Source: Arthrobacter globiformis NBRC 12137 (GTDB taxonomy: Bacteria > Actinomycetota > Actinomycetes > Actinomycetales > Micrococcaceae). From it: a DNA stretch of 64,000 nucleotides. The notes under the pieces are model-generated. The model was given only the letters and a program-made list of their open reading frames with translations, was not told the origin of the DNA and searched no databases. Location of the stretch: assembly GCF_000238915.1 (NCBI RefSeq), contig NZ_BAEG01000094.1, forward strand, positions 1-64,000, given 5' to 3'. Shown one piece after another: positions 23,865 to 32,968 of the stretch. Position numbers and translations under genes: made by a program. The stretch's first letter is position 1, and every line of letters begins with the position of its first letter.

Positions 23865-23896
23865 CGACGGCGGTCCCCGGTGTGGGGCCGCCGTCG
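23865..23896 (+). terminator. Hairpin terminator after oxidase operon
   Basis: CGACGGCGG (23865-23873) pairs with CCGCCGTCG (23888-23896), and the inner CCCC/GGGG also pair, giving a 13-bp-equivalent stem 25 bases after the membrane-protein stop. Confidence 0.78.
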
Positions 23897-23917
23897 CTGT
23901 TGCGGCAAACAGTCCCG

Positions 23918-23944
23918 GTAACAAGAAATTTACATTCCTGAAAC
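23918..23944 (+). promoter_or_regulatory. GlnR-like box upstream of amt
   Basis: GTAAC, six bases, TTTAC, six bases, GAAAC reproduces the 11-base spacing of actinobacterial GlnR half-sites (gTnAC-n6-GaAAc). It lies about 100 bases upstream of the ammonium transporter start, the expected place for nitrogen-responsive activation. Confidence 0.55.
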
Positions 23945-24040
23945 CCACCGCAGATGGCGGTGCCCTATGTTTTGGGGACAAACGGCATTCGTCCGGGTCT
24001 CAGCAAAATGCCACCACCGATTTCTTGAGTGGAGTTCGAA

Positions 24041-25330
24041 ATGAACGCTGGAGATGTTGCCTGGATCCTCGCAAGTTCTGCACTGGTATGCATGATGATT
24101 CCCGCCCTGGCCCTCTTCTACGGAGGCATGGTGGGGTCGCGCCGGATCCTGAACATGATGATGATGTGCTTCGGCGGGGCCAGCCTCGTGGCCGTGCTGT
24201 GGGCACTCTTTGGATACTCGATGGCCTTTGGCAACTCAGTGAACGGCCTGGGCCTGATCGGGGACATCACGCAGTATGCAGGCCTCGAGCCGATGCTGAC
24301 AGACAACCCCGATGCCTCCCTGCCCGCGGCGCTGTTCACGGCCTTCCAGCTGTTCTTCGCCTGTGTCACCACCGCGCTCGTTGCCGGCGCGGCCGCCGGG
24401 CGGATGAAGTTTGGCGCCTGGATGGTGTTCGCCGGGATATGGGCCACGCTGGTCTACTTCCCCATCGCGCACTGGGTGTTCGCGTTCAATTCGGCGGACG
24501 GCTCGGTGACCGGCGGGTGGATTGCCAACGGCATCAAGGCCATCGACTTCGCCGGCGGAACAGCGGTGCATATGAACGCCGGTGCCGCCGCGCTCGCCCT
24601 GGCGCTGGTCCTGGGCCGCAGCTCCGGCTGGCCCAAGATGGAGCATTCCAAGCCCCACAGCCGTCCCTTGGTGCTGGTGGGCGCCGGCCTGCTGTGGGTC
24701 GGCTGGTTCGGCTTCAACGCCGGCTCCGCGCTGACCGCCGGCCATTCGGCGTCGGTGGTGTTCCTCAACACGGCCGTGGCGGCCGCCGCTGGCCTGCTCG
24801 CCTGGGCTCTCGTGGAACGGATCCGGCACGGCGCCACCACCAGTCTGGGCGCAGCCTCGGGGCTGGTTTCCGCGCTCGTGGCCATCACCCCGGCCTGCGG
24901 TGCGGTCAGCCCGCTCGGTGCCGTGGCCATCGGCGCCATCGCCGGTGCTGTCTGCTCGCTGGCGATCGAATGGAAGTTCCGCCTCGGCTTCGATGACTCA
25001 CTCGACGTGGTGGGCGTGCACCTCGTGGGCGGCATCATCGGCACGCTCCTGATTGGCATCTTCGCCACGGACAGCGCGCCCAACGGCGTCAGCGGCCTGC
25101 TGTACGGCGGCGGTCTGACGCAGTTGGGCATCCAGTCGCTCGCCACCGTTGCCGTGCTGGTCTACTCCTTCGGCCTGACCTGGGTGATCGCCAAGGTGGT
25201 GGACATGGCCATGGGCCTGCGCATCCACGAAGAGGACGAACTGCGCGGCATCGACATCGCCGCCCACTCCGAGTTCGCCTACCTGACGGACGAAGATCCC
25301 GTGAACCTTGGCTCCGCGCCCCGGTCCTGA
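24041..25330 (+). CDS. amt: Ammonium transporter
   Basis: This 429-residue Amt/Mep/Rh channel has eleven predicted membrane helices, starting with ILASSALVCMMIPALALFYGGMV. The twin pore histidines are present at His177 (AVHMNAG) and His327 (GVHLVGG), as are the aromatic gate segments. ATG 24041 is preferred to the in-frame start 12 bases earlier, since GTGGAG precedes it. No glnK or glnD follows, unlike the usual amt-glnK-glnD operon, so this may be a stand-alone copy. Its 3' end overlaps the convergent FAD-GNAT gene by 52 bases. Confidence 0.95.
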   Translation: MNAGDVAWILASSALVCMMIPALALFYGGMVGSRRILNMMMMCFGGASLVAVLWALFGYSMAFGNSVNGLGLIGDITQYAGLEPMLTDNPDASLPAALFTAFQLFFACVTTALVAGAAAGRMKFGAWMVFAGIWATLVYFPIAHWVFAFNSADGSVTGGWIANGIKAIDFAGGTAVHMNAGAAALALALVLGRSSGWPKMEHSKPHSRPLVLVGAGLLWVGWFGFNAGSALTAGHSASVVFLNTAVAAAAGLLAWALVERIRHGATTSLGAASGLVSALVAITPACGAVSPLGAVAIGAIAGAVCSLAIEWKFRLGFDDSLDVVGVHLVGGIIGTLLIGIFATDSAPNGVSGLLYGGGLTQLGIQSLATVAVLVYSFGLTWVIAKVVDMAMGLRIHEEDELRGIDIAAHSEFAYLTDEDPVNLGSAPRS

Positions 25331-27747
25331 GCCGGTCCCCCGGCAAGGACAGCCAGGTCCTTCGTGAACGCCAGCGGACCTATGGTTTCGGGGTCGGCGG
25401 CGAGGTCGAACTGCGCCGTGTACCCGGTGTTCAGGTACAGGTGCTTGGCCTCCGGCTGGCGCGGGCCCGTGGTGAGGTACACGCTGCGGTACCCGCGCTC
25501 CGCGGCCAGCCGCTCCAGTTCCGCCAGCACCCGCCGCGCCAGGCCCCGCCGCCGGTGCGCCGAGTGCGTCCAGATCCGCTTGAACTCGGCGGTTTCCGCG
25601 TCGTAGCGGCGGTAAGCCCCGCCGGCCACGGACTCGCCGTTCTCCTGGATGATCAGCAGGGCGCCACCCGGTGCTTCGAATTCCTCGGCCGGATACCTGT
25701 TCAGTTCCTCCGCCGCCGCGCCCCGGCCGAACAGGTCGCCGTAGCGGGTGTCATACTCGACGGCGAGCTCGTCCAGGAGCGGGCGGACCCGGGGATCGTG
25801 CATGGGCAGTTCGAGGACGGTGAGAGCTGGAATAGACACGGCAGTAAGGATCCTTCTGGCCAGGGCGTCGTTCTCCCGGAACGGCGCCGCGTTGGTGCCG
25901 GGACGGGCAAACGCGCCCGCTCCCCAGCCGGAGGTCCCCGGGCCGATGCCGAACAGGCGGCTCCGGGTGTCACCGCTGCGGCCCACGATCCGGTGGCCCG
26001 AGGTGACGAGGAGGCGGCCGGTGGAGTGGGCGCCGTCCGACGTGAGCAGGTGCTGCTCCGCTCCCAGGCCCGCGCCGTGCAGCGAACGGAGCAGCGGGTT
26101 GGCGGAACGGGCCACGGCGGGACCGGGCAGCCGCGCCTCGATGAAGGCCTTCGCCCGCACGCTCACTGGTGACTGCGCCGACGTCGCCACGAACTCGCCG
26201 GTGGCGTCGTCGGCGGCCACTGACAGTCCCGGTCCCAGGAAGTGCAGCAGCCCGGCGCGGTGGACGGCCAGCATCTCACGCAGCCGGCGGGGCGGCGGAC
26301 CGGAATCCACGAAGCTGAAGAACCCGTGCCACCAGCCGTGCACTTCCTCCTGCGAGCGCGCGTTCAGCCGTTCGGGCGGGACAATCCTACCCAGTTCCAT
26401 GTACACCTTCAGCAGTGCCATGAACAGTGCCAGCGTTTCCGGGTGGTCCGGTCCCGTCCGCAGTTCGAGGTCACGCTCGATGTAGGCGGCCACCGCCTCC
26501 TGTACGTCATCGTGGCCGGAAAAGATCTGCCCGCCGAACGGCCGGTCCAGCCGTTCGAGGTCCAGGTGCAGCCCGGCGTCCGGCACTGCCGCGGCGACGA
26601 GCTCATGCCGCGCGCTGCTGTACCAGTCCAGGGCTGCAAACCGCACGGCAAACTCGTCCCAGCCGAGCGCAACGCGTTCCGGGCTGCCGGTGAACAGCTC
26701 CCGGTAGTAGCCGTAGCCGGCGTCCTTCGCGATCAGGGGCCAGAGGTGGGCGCGGAAATCCAGTTCAGCGTGCTCCGCCAAGAGCGCGCCGACGGTGTCG
26801 GCGGTGAAGAAGCGGGGCGCGCCCGCCTGCTCGCCGCGCAGTGCCACGGAGATTTTGGAGTGGAACGGCACACCGCGGCGCGACCCGGCCCAGAGCCTGG
26901 GTTCGGCCCCGGACGGAAGGTAGCGCAGCCCGCCGTCGGACGTCTCTTCAAAGCGCCCGCCGCGGCCTTCGGTGAGCAGCACCAGCAGGTCCACGAAGGC
27001 CAGTCCCATGCCGGAGACGATGACGTCCTGTCCGGGGGCGATGGGGGAATAGTCGACGTCGGTGGTGTAGCTGGGTGCTGCATGGAACCCGCCGTGCCGG
27101 GCCGCGAAATCGGTCCAGGCGGCGGAGCGGGGGTCCGGCTCCGCGTCGGTGTGCCCCAGGGCGGTAACCACGACGTCGGCGTGCAGCGTGCCGCCGCCGG
27201 CCAGCCGCACGCTGTACCCCCCGTCGTCGGACTTCCGGTCCACGTAATTGCCACCGTCGCGCGGTTCGACGCTGAGCGCGGTGTCGCGGTGGACGGTGAC
27301 GCGGACGTCGCTGCCCAGGGCCCGGACGGCGCGGCGGAAGAACCACTCAAGGTACTTGCCCTGCAACTGCCGCGTGGCAAAGGAGCTGTCTGTCAGCGAG
27401 CGCAGCTGTTCCTGCAGGTGCGGCGGGATGGCGGGCACGTCGGTGATGGAACCGTCCCGGACTCCTGCAGCCCACGCGGCCAGTCCTGGCCCGTCGATGG
27501 GGGGCCCGTCGCACAGCACCGAGGAGTCGGTGAACATCGTGACGTCCGCCGCGGTGGAATTCATCATGAGGCCGGGCTCCTGGTCGAAGCGCCAGATCCT
27601 GCCGGAACCGGGTTCGTGCGGCTCCACGATGTGGATCTGCACCGGGCCGTCCGTGAGCCGGGGCCTGTTGGCCGCGAGCCGTTCGAGGATGCCGGCCGTG
27701 CGCGGGCCACCGCCGATGAAGACTACGGATGGGTGCTGCGCTGGCAT
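25279..27747 (-). CDS. FAD/NAD(P)-binding protein fused to GNAT acetyltransferase
   Basis: This 822-residue protein has two parts. Residues 1 to about 640 are a FAD/NAD(P)-binding protein of the NAD_binding_9 type: VVFIGGGPRTAG near the N-terminus, then VVVTALGHTDAEPD and QDVIVSGMGLAFVDLLVLLTEG-like Rossmann segments. Residues about 645-805 are a GNAT domain with acetyl-CoA loop RRRGLARRVL and YLNTGYTAQF. It diverges from the amino-acid ABC/monooxygenase operon. In Bacillus sulfur-scavenging operons an acetyltransferase and flavin monooxygenases occur together, so N-acetylation plus redox chemistry on an imported amino acid is plausible (inference). The overlap with amt is tail-to-tail. Confidence 0.82.
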   Translation of the reverse strand: MPAQHPSVVFIGGGPRTAGILERLAANRPRLTDGPVQIHIVEPHEPGSGRIWRFDQEPGLMMNSTAADVTMFTDSSVLCDGPPIDGPGLAAWAAGVRDGSITDVPAIPPHLQEQLRSLTDSSFATRQLQGKYLEWFFRRAVRALGSDVRVTVHRDTALSVEPRDGGNYVDRKSDDGGYSVRLAGGGTLHADVVVTALGHTDAEPDPRSAAWTDFAARHGGFHAAPSYTTDVDYSPIAPGQDVIVSGMGLAFVDLLVLLTEGRGGRFEETSDGGLRYLPSGAEPRLWAGSRRGVPFHSKISVALRGEQAGAPRFFTADTVGALLAEHAELDFRAHLWPLIAKDAGYGYYRELFTGSPERVALGWDEFAVRFAALDWYSSARHELVAAAVPDAGLHLDLERLDRPFGGQIFSGHDDVQEAVAAYIERDLELRTGPDHPETLALFMALLKVYMELGRIVPPERLNARSQEEVHGWWHGFFSFVDSGPPPRRLREMLAVHRAGLLHFLGPGLSVAADDATGEFVATSAQSPVSVRAKAFIEARLPGPAVARSANPLLRSLHGAGLGAEQHLLTSDGAHSTGRLLVTSGHRIVGRSGDTRSRLFGIGPGTSGWGAGAFARPGTNAAPFRENDALARRILTAVSIPALTVLELPMHDPRVRPLLDELAVEYDTRYGDLFGRGAAAEELNRYPAEEFEAPGGALLIIQENGESVAGGAYRRYDAETAEFKRIWTHSAHRRRGLARRVLAELERLAAERGYRSVYLTTGPRQPEAKHLYLNTGYTAQFDLAADPETIGPLAFTKDLAVLAGGPAQDRGAEPRFTGSSSVR

Positions 27748-28005
27748 CGGAACTCCTGGTGAGAAAGGGCCGCTTAGAAAGGGGTTGGGCCCTCAATCTA
27801 AGGTCTGGACAAACCCCCGGTCGAGGGCCCTGTCACGCCCGTTCACCCCGCGTAACGGCGGGTAAATCAGCGCAAGAATTCGTCTCATGACGCCCCGCTA
27901 AGCCGCGTGAACGATTGCAACGGAGCGCTTTGCCGGACCTCCCGGGCGCACCTAGATTTGCAGCCAACTACCCCGAATGACCGACCGGAAGAAGCGAGAT
28001 GGCGC
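27748..28005. promoter_or_regulatory. Divergent intergenic region
   Basis: This 258-base spacer separates the FAD-GNAT gene from the ABC/monooxygenase operon and must hold promoters for both. An eight-base inverted repeat, GGGCCCTC/GAGGGCCC, lies at 27787-27794 and 27823-27830. I see no recognisable riboswitch or known operator. Confidence 0.4.
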
Positions 28006-29097
28006 ATGAGTTCAGCAGCAACCAGGACGTCACAATCCACACCTGAGGCACAGTCCACACGCGACGCACCGTCCCCGTCTGATGCGCCGGCCCTGTCTGA
28101 TGCGCCGGCCGCCCCCGACACTCCGGCTGCCGGGACACCGTCTCCAACGGAGCCGGTCCGTCCCGCCGGGCTGCGTGCCGCCGTCGACTACGCCGACTAC
28201 CGGCTGGTCCCTGCCCGCCGCCCGTGGCGCTGGGTGGGCACCGTGCTGGTGGCACTCGGGGTGGCTGCCGTGGCGTGGTCCCTGGCAACGAACCCGCGTT
28301 GGGAATGGGGCGTGGTGGCCCAGTGGTTCACCGCCAAGTCCGTGGTGAACGGCCTGGTGGAGACCCTCAAGCTCACGGCAATCTCCGGGGTCCTCGGCTT
28401 CATCCTGGGCTTCATCCTCGCCCTGATGCGGCTGTCCGCCTCGCCGCTGCTGGTTTCCGTGTCCTGGACGTTCTCGTGGATCTTCCGGTCCACGCCGCTG
28501 CTGGTCCAGATGCTCCTCTGGTACAACCTGGGCTACCTCTACGAGAAGATCAGCCTCGGCATCCCGTTCACGGACATCCGGTTCTTCGAGGCGCAGACCA
28601 CCACCCTGATCAGCCAGTTCGCGGCCGCCGTGCTCGGCCTGACGCTGAACCAGGCCGCCTACTCTGCCGAGATCATCCGCGGCGGCATTCTGTCCGTGGA
28701 CCAGGGCCAGCTCGAGGCGGCAGCCGCCCTGGGCATCCCCGCCTGGCGCAGGTCCACCCGGATCGTGCTGCCGCAGGCCATGCGCGCCATCCTGCCCACG
28801 GCCTTCAACGAGATCATCGGACTGGTCAAGGGCACCTCGATCGTCTACGTCCTGGCCTACTCGGAGCTCTTCTACACCGTACAGGTCATCTACAACCGCA
28901 CCCAGCAGGTCCTGCCGCTGCTGCTCGTGGCCACGCTCTGGTACGTGGTGATCACCTCCGTGCTCAGCGTGTTCCAGTACTACATCGAACGCCACTACTC
29001 CAAGGGCGCCGTGCGCACCCTGCCCCTCACGCCGCTGCAGAAGGCCCGGAAGTTCTTGGCCACCCACGCCCCGGTTAACACCGCAGGAAGGAAATGA
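28006..29097 (+). CDS. Polar amino-acid ABC transporter permease
   Basis: This 363-residue permease of the HisM/GlnP family has an unusually long Ser/Thr/Pro/Ala-rich N-terminal region of about 60 residues before the first helix (WVGTVLVALGVAAVAW). The channel domain has TLKLTAISGVLGFILGFILALMR and the EAA-type loop GQLEAAAALGIPAWRRSTRIVLPQAM. ATG 28006 is chosen because the tail upstream of it is not protein-like; the ribosome-binding site is weak (AAGCGAG). It is the first gene of the ABC/monooxygenase operon. Confidence 0.9.
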   Translation: MSSAATRTSQSTPEAQSTRDAPSPSDAPALSDAPAAPDTPAAGTPSPTEPVRPAGLRAAVDYADYRLVPARRPWRWVGTVLVALGVAAVAWSLATNPRWEWGVVAQWFTAKSVVNGLVETLKLTAISGVLGFILGFILALMRLSASPLLVSVSWTFSWIFRSTPLLVQMLLWYNLGYLYEKISLGIPFTDIRFFEAQTTTLISQFAAAVLGLTLNQAAYSAEIIRGGILSVDQGQLEAAAALGIPAWRRSTRIVLPQAMRAILPTAFNEIIGLVKGTSIVYVLAYSELFYTVQVIYNRTQQVLPLLLVATLWYVVITSVLSVFQYYIERHYSKGAVRTLPLTPLQKARKFLATHAPVNTAGRK

Positions 29098-29927
29098 TTC
29101 GGATGAGCACAACACTTGAGGCCCCCGCCGCCACGCGCGGGCTGGTGGAAATCACCAAGGTCCGGAAGACCTTTGGCCCCACCGAAGTCCTGAAGGGCAT
29201 TTCCCTGACGGTGGAGCCCGGCGGTGTGGCCGTCATCGTCGGCCCCTCGGGTTCCGGGAAGTCCACCCTGCTGCGGACCATCAACCACCTGGAAAAGGTG
29301 GATGCCGGGTTCATCGCCATCGACGGCGAGCTGGTGGGCTACCGGGTCAAAGGGAACAAGCTGCACGAGCTTCCCGAGAGGGACATCCTGAAGCAGCGCA
29401 CCGAAATCGGCATGGTGTTCCAGAACTTCAACCTGTTCCCGCACCTCACGGCGCTGGAGAACGTGACCGAGGCACCCGTCGTCGCCCCGCGCCCCGGAAA
29501 ACCTCGACGGTCCCAGGCCGAGGCCCGCGCGCGCGGCCTGGAACTCCTGGACCGGGTCGGCCTGCGGGACCGCGCCGATGCTTACCCCCGCCAGCTCTCC
29601 GGCGGCCAGCAGCAGCGCGTCGCCATTGCCCGGGCCCTGGCACTGGACCCGAAGATCCTGCTCTTCGACGAGCCCACCTCCGCCCTTGACCCCGAGCTGG
29701 TCAACGAGGTGCTGGACGTGATCCGCGAGCTGGCCAAATCGGGCACCACCCTGATCATCGTCACCCACGAGATGGGCTTTGCCCGCGACGTGGCCGACAC
29801 CGTGGTGTTCATGGACCAGGGCCAGATCGTTGAACAGGGCAAACCCCAGGACATTTTCACCAACCCGCAGGAAGAACGCACCAGGAGCTTCTTCTCCAAG
29901 GTGATCGAGCCCGCCTTCAATATCTAA
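29094..29927 (+). CDS. Polar amino-acid ABC transporter ATP-binding protein
   Basis: This 277-residue ATPase powers the adjacent permease. Motifs are complete: Walker A GPSGSGKST (residues 50-58), signature LSGGQQQR (168-175), Walker B ILLFDEP (188-194) and switch His225 in VTHEMG. ATG 29094 overlaps the permease stop (ATGA); ATG 29103 is a possible alternative. The TSALDPELVNEVL segment is typical of the GlnQ/HisP group. Confidence 0.94.
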   Translation: MIRMSTTLEAPAATRGLVEITKVRKTFGPTEVLKGISLTVEPGGVAVIVGPSGSGKSTLLRTINHLEKVDAGFIAIDGELVGYRVKGNKLHELPERDILKQRTEIGMVFQNFNLFPHLTALENVTEAPVVAPRPGKPRRSQAEARARGLELLDRVGLRDRADAYPRQLSGGQQQRVAIARALALDPKILLFDEPTSALDPELVNEVLDVIRELAKSGTTLIIVTHEMGFARDVADTVVFMDQGQIVEQGKPQDIFTNPQEERTRSFFSKVIEPAFNI

Positions 29928-29938
29928 GGAAAAACCGC

Positions 29939-30961
29939 ATGTCTCGCTTCTCCCGGCGGCAGCTGCCCGCCGTCGTTCTTCTCGGTACGCTGCTGAGCAC
30001 CGGGGCCCTGTCCGCCTGCTCCGATCCCGGCGCCGCCGCCTCCGGCGGTTCAGCCGGCGCCGCATCGGGTGCGGCGACGACGGCGGCCCGCAACGGCGTC
30101 GTCTACAACACGTCACCGGCCCAGCAGCGGATCCACGCCGAAAAGGACGCCGCGCTGGCCGCGAAGGTACCGGCGCTGATCGGCAAGGACGGCAAGCTCA
30201 CGGTGGCCACCACTGCCGCCTCCATCCCGCTGTCCTTCCATGCCACGGACGACAAGACGCCCATCGGCTCCGAGCTGGACATCGCCCAGCTGGTGGCAGA
30301 CAAGCTGGGCCTGGAGCTCGACGTCCAGGTCACCTCCTGGGAGAACTGGCCGCTGAAAACCCAGTCCGGCGACTTCGAGGCCGTGTTTTCCAACGTGGGC
30401 ATCAACAAGGACCGGGTGAAGCTGTTCGACTTCGCCAGCTACCGGGCGGCGTACATGGGCTTCGAGGCGAAGAAGTCATCGTCCTACAACATCGAGGGCG
30501 CCGACGACATCTCCGGCCTGAAGGTTTCCGTGGGCTCGGGCACCAACCAGGAGAAGATCCTGCTGGCCTGGAACAAGGAGCTTGAGGCCAGGGGCAAGGA
30601 GCCCGCCAGCCTGCAGTACTACTCCTCCGACGCCGACACCATCCTGGCGCTGTCCTCCGGCCGGACCGACCTGAACATCGCACCCTACCCCTCGACGGTC
30701 TACCGGGAAAACACCCGCGACGACCTCAAGATCGTCGGCAAGGTCAACGCCGGCTGGCCGTCCGAGACCCTGGTGGCCGCCACCACGCTTAAGGGCAACG
30801 GCCTGGCACCGGTGATCACCGAGGCACTGAACTCCGCCATCAAGGACGGCTCCTACGCCAGGGTGCTGGCCCGCTGGGGGCTGTCCGAGGAGGCCTTGCC
30901 GGAATCCAAGACCGTGACCGAGGCCAACTTCGCGGGCACACAGGCGGGTGCTGCGAAATGA
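29939..30961 (+). CDS. Amino-acid ABC transporter substrate-binding lipoprotein
   Basis: This 340-residue family 3 binding protein has a lipoprotein signal with lipobox ALSAC (Cys27) followed by a Gly/Ser/Ala linker. The ligand-binding core begins KLTVATTAASIPLSFHATDD and includes GSELDIAQLVADKLGLELD, typical of cystine/glutamine-type receptors. Eleven bases separate it from the ATPase gene, and its stop overlaps the next monooxygenase start. The context suggests a sulfur-containing or modified amino acid as ligand (inference). Confidence 0.92.
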   Translation: MSRFSRRQLPAVVLLGTLLSTGALSACSDPGAAASGGSAGAASGAATTAARNGVVYNTSPAQQRIHAEKDAALAAKVPALIGKDGKLTVATTAASIPLSFHATDDKTPIGSELDIAQLVADKLGLELDVQVTSWENWPLKTQSGDFEAVFSNVGINKDRVKLFDFASYRAAYMGFEAKKSSSYNIEGADDISGLKVSVGSGTNQEKILLAWNKELEARGKEPASLQYYSSDADTILALSSGRTDLNIAPYPSTVYRENTRDDLKIVGKVNAGWPSETLVAATTLKGNGLAPVITEALNSAIKDGSYARVLARWGLSEEALPESKTVTEANFAGTQAGAAK

Positions 30962-32124
30962 AGTTCCAGGTCCTGGACATCATTCCGCACCTGAAGAACC
31001 CGGTCACCGGGGAGATCGTCTCCACCGCCGACCGGCTGAACCAGGTGGTGCAGACCGCACGGCGCGCCGAGGAGCTCGGCTATGACAGCTTCTCCGTCGG
31101 TGAGCGGCACGCCGGGGAGTTCATCTCGTCCTCCCCCACCACGGTGCTTGCCGCCATCGCCGCCGTCACCTCCCGGATCCGGCTGCAGAGCGGGGTCACC
31201 GTCCTGTCCGTCCTGGATCCGGTGCGCGTGGCCGAGGACTACGCCACGATCGACCAGCTCAGCCGCGGACGGCTGGAACTGGTGATCGGCAAGGGCAACG
31301 AGGTGCTGCAGTACCCGCTCTTCGGCCTGGACCTGGCGGACCAGTGGGGCCTGCTGGAGGAGAAGTACGCCCTGCTACGCCGGCTCTGGCGCGAGGAGGA
31401 CGTCACGTGGTCCGGCCGCTTCCGTCCGGCGCTGCCCGACAAAACCACCACCACGCCCCGCCCCTACGCCGGTTCTCCGCGGATTTGGCACGGGTCTGCT
31501 ACAACGCTGACGTCGGCGGCGCTGGCCGCGCGCTGGGGCGACCCGCTGTTCACCGCGAACGCCATCCAGCCGCGGGAAAACTACAAGGTGCTCATCGACC
31601 ACTACGTGGCGGAGTACGAGCGGCACGGCCACGATCCGCGGCACCGCTACGTGGGTTCAGGCAGCGGGGCCGGCGGTGTCTTCATTGCCGACACCACGCA
31701 GGAGGCAAAGCGCCAGTACGGTCCGGTGTACGAGGGCCTCGCGGCTGCACGCAATGTTCCCGGCAACAACTCGCCGTTCCGGGACATCGACCACGCGGTG
31801 GCGGAGGGCCCGGCACTCGTCGGAAGCCCGGAACAGGTGATCGACAAGATCCTCAGCTACCACGAGCTGTACGGGCACAGCCTGCAGTCCATCTCGCTGC
31901 CCACCACCCTGCCCTTCGAGCAGCAGCTGGACATCCTGGAACGGTTCGCGCTCGAGGTGGTCCCGGCCGTGCGCGCATCAGCCCCCACCACCCTCTGGGA
32001 GTCCGCGGATCCCTTTGGCGGCCGTCCCGGTTTTGCGGGAGCCACCCAACCGGACGCCGCCTCCGCCGTCACCACCGACCACGACAACCACAGGAGCGAC
32101 ATTGCCTACGTCTACGCACACTGA
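30958..32124 (+). CDS. LLM-class flavin-dependent oxidoreductase
   Basis: This 388-residue luciferase-like monooxygenase uses reduced FMN and oxygen. Family features are the N-terminal barrel with EELGYDSFSVGERHAGEF, the SRIRLQSGVTVLSVLDPVRVAEDYATIDQLSRGRLELVIGKG segment in pieces across residues 75-110, and the SPEQVIDKI region. It starts with ATGA overlapping the binding-protein stop. The last 40 residues are low in complexity. It is the first of three flavin monooxygenase-like genes in this operon; a flavin reductase is not encoded nearby. Confidence 0.9.
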   Translation: MKFQVLDIIPHLKNPVTGEIVSTADRLNQVVQTARRAEELGYDSFSVGERHAGEFISSSPTTVLAAIAAVTSRIRLQSGVTVLSVLDPVRVAEDYATIDQLSRGRLELVIGKGNEVLQYPLFGLDLADQWGLLEEKYALLRRLWREEDVTWSGRFRPALPDKTTTTPRPYAGSPRIWHGSATTLTSAALAARWGDPLFTANAIQPRENYKVLIDHYVAEYERHGHDPRHRYVGSGSGAGGVFIADTTQEAKRQYGPVYEGLAAARNVPGNNSPFRDIDHAVAEGPALVGSPEQVIDKILSYHELYGHSLQSISLPTTLPFEQQLDILERFALEVVPAVRASAPTTLWESADPFGGRPGFAGATQPDAASAVTTDHDNHRSDIAYVYAH

Positions 32125-32968
32125 ACCGGATCTCGACAGGCCCGATCAACAGGATGCGGCCGCCTTCGCCGCCGCATGGGAGCAGTGGCACGCCGCGCAC
32201 GAGCGCCGCCGCGCCGACCCCCACGGCTTCCTCGCCGTCACCCACCTGCACTGGCTGGGTGCGGAACCCTCCCGGCTCGAGGGCGTTCCGGGCATCTGGA
32301 GCGTGCAGGACGACGCCGTCACCGTAGTTTTGGAGGCCGGCGAAAGCTTGCTGCGGGACGGCCGGGAGCTGACAGCCGACGGCGTCACCGCCGTCGTCTT
32401 CGATCCCATCGCCGAGCGTGAGGGCATCATCCTCACTGCGGGTCCCGCCGTCGTCGAACTCGCCAAGCGCGGCGGGGAATACATCGTCCGGCCGCGGCAC
32501 CCGGAAAACCCGCTGCTCAACGAGTACCGCGGCACGCCGGCCTACGCGCCGGACCAGCGCTTCGCCGTCGAGGGCGTGTACGTGCCGTTCGAGTCGCCCC
32601 GGCCCACCACAGTAGGGGCCGCGGTCGAGGGCATCGTGCACGTGTACGAGGCACCCGGCGAGATCCGGTTCGAGCTGGACGGCCGGAACCTCACCCTCAC
32701 GGCTTTCAACGGCCACGCGCCGGGCACCCTGTCCGTGCTGTTCACGGACGCGACGTCCGGCAAGACCACGTACGCGGCGAACCGCTCGCTCACGGTGGGC
32801 GCACCGGACGCGGACGGCCGCGTGACCCTGGACTTCAACCGCGCCGTGAACCTTCCGTGCGCCTACACCGACCTCGCCACCTGCCCGCTGCCGCCGGCCG
32901 AAAACCGCCTGCCGGTGGCCATCGAAGCGGGCGAACAGATCCCCCACGAAAGGCAGGCCGGACAGTGA
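32102..32968 (+). CDS. DUF1684 domain protein
   Basis: This 288-residue soluble protein of the DUF1684 family has conserved FLAVTHLHWLG near residue 40, NPLLNEYRGTPAYAPDQRF in mid-protein, and a C-terminal NLPCAYTDLATCPLPPAENRL motif with two cysteines. TTG 32102 is preferred, with GGAG six bases before it, overlapping the previous gene by 23 bases; an in-frame earlier start would overlap far more. Its biochemical role is unknown. Its placement between monooxygenase genes links it to breakdown of the imported substrate. Confidence 0.85.
   Translation: MPTSTHTEPDLDRPDQQDAAAFAAAWEQWHAAHERRRADPHGFLAVTHLHWLGAEPSRLEGVPGIWSVQDDAVTVVLEAGESLLRDGRELTADGVTAVVFDPIAEREGIILTAGPAVVELAKRGGEYIVRPRHPENPLLNEYRGTPAYAPDQRFAVEGVYVPFESPRPTTVGAAVEGIVHVYEAPGEIRFELDGRNLTLTAFNGHAPGTLSVLFTDATSGKTTYAANRSLTVGAPDADGRVTLDFNRAVNLPCAYTDLATCPLPPAENRLPVAIEAGEQIPHERQAGQ

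Noticed and set aside
27787..27830. Eight-base inverted repeat as a riboswitch or terminator
   Set aside because: The loop is 28 bases, there is no T-tract and no known riboswitch core could be made out, so only a mention in the intergenic entry is justified.
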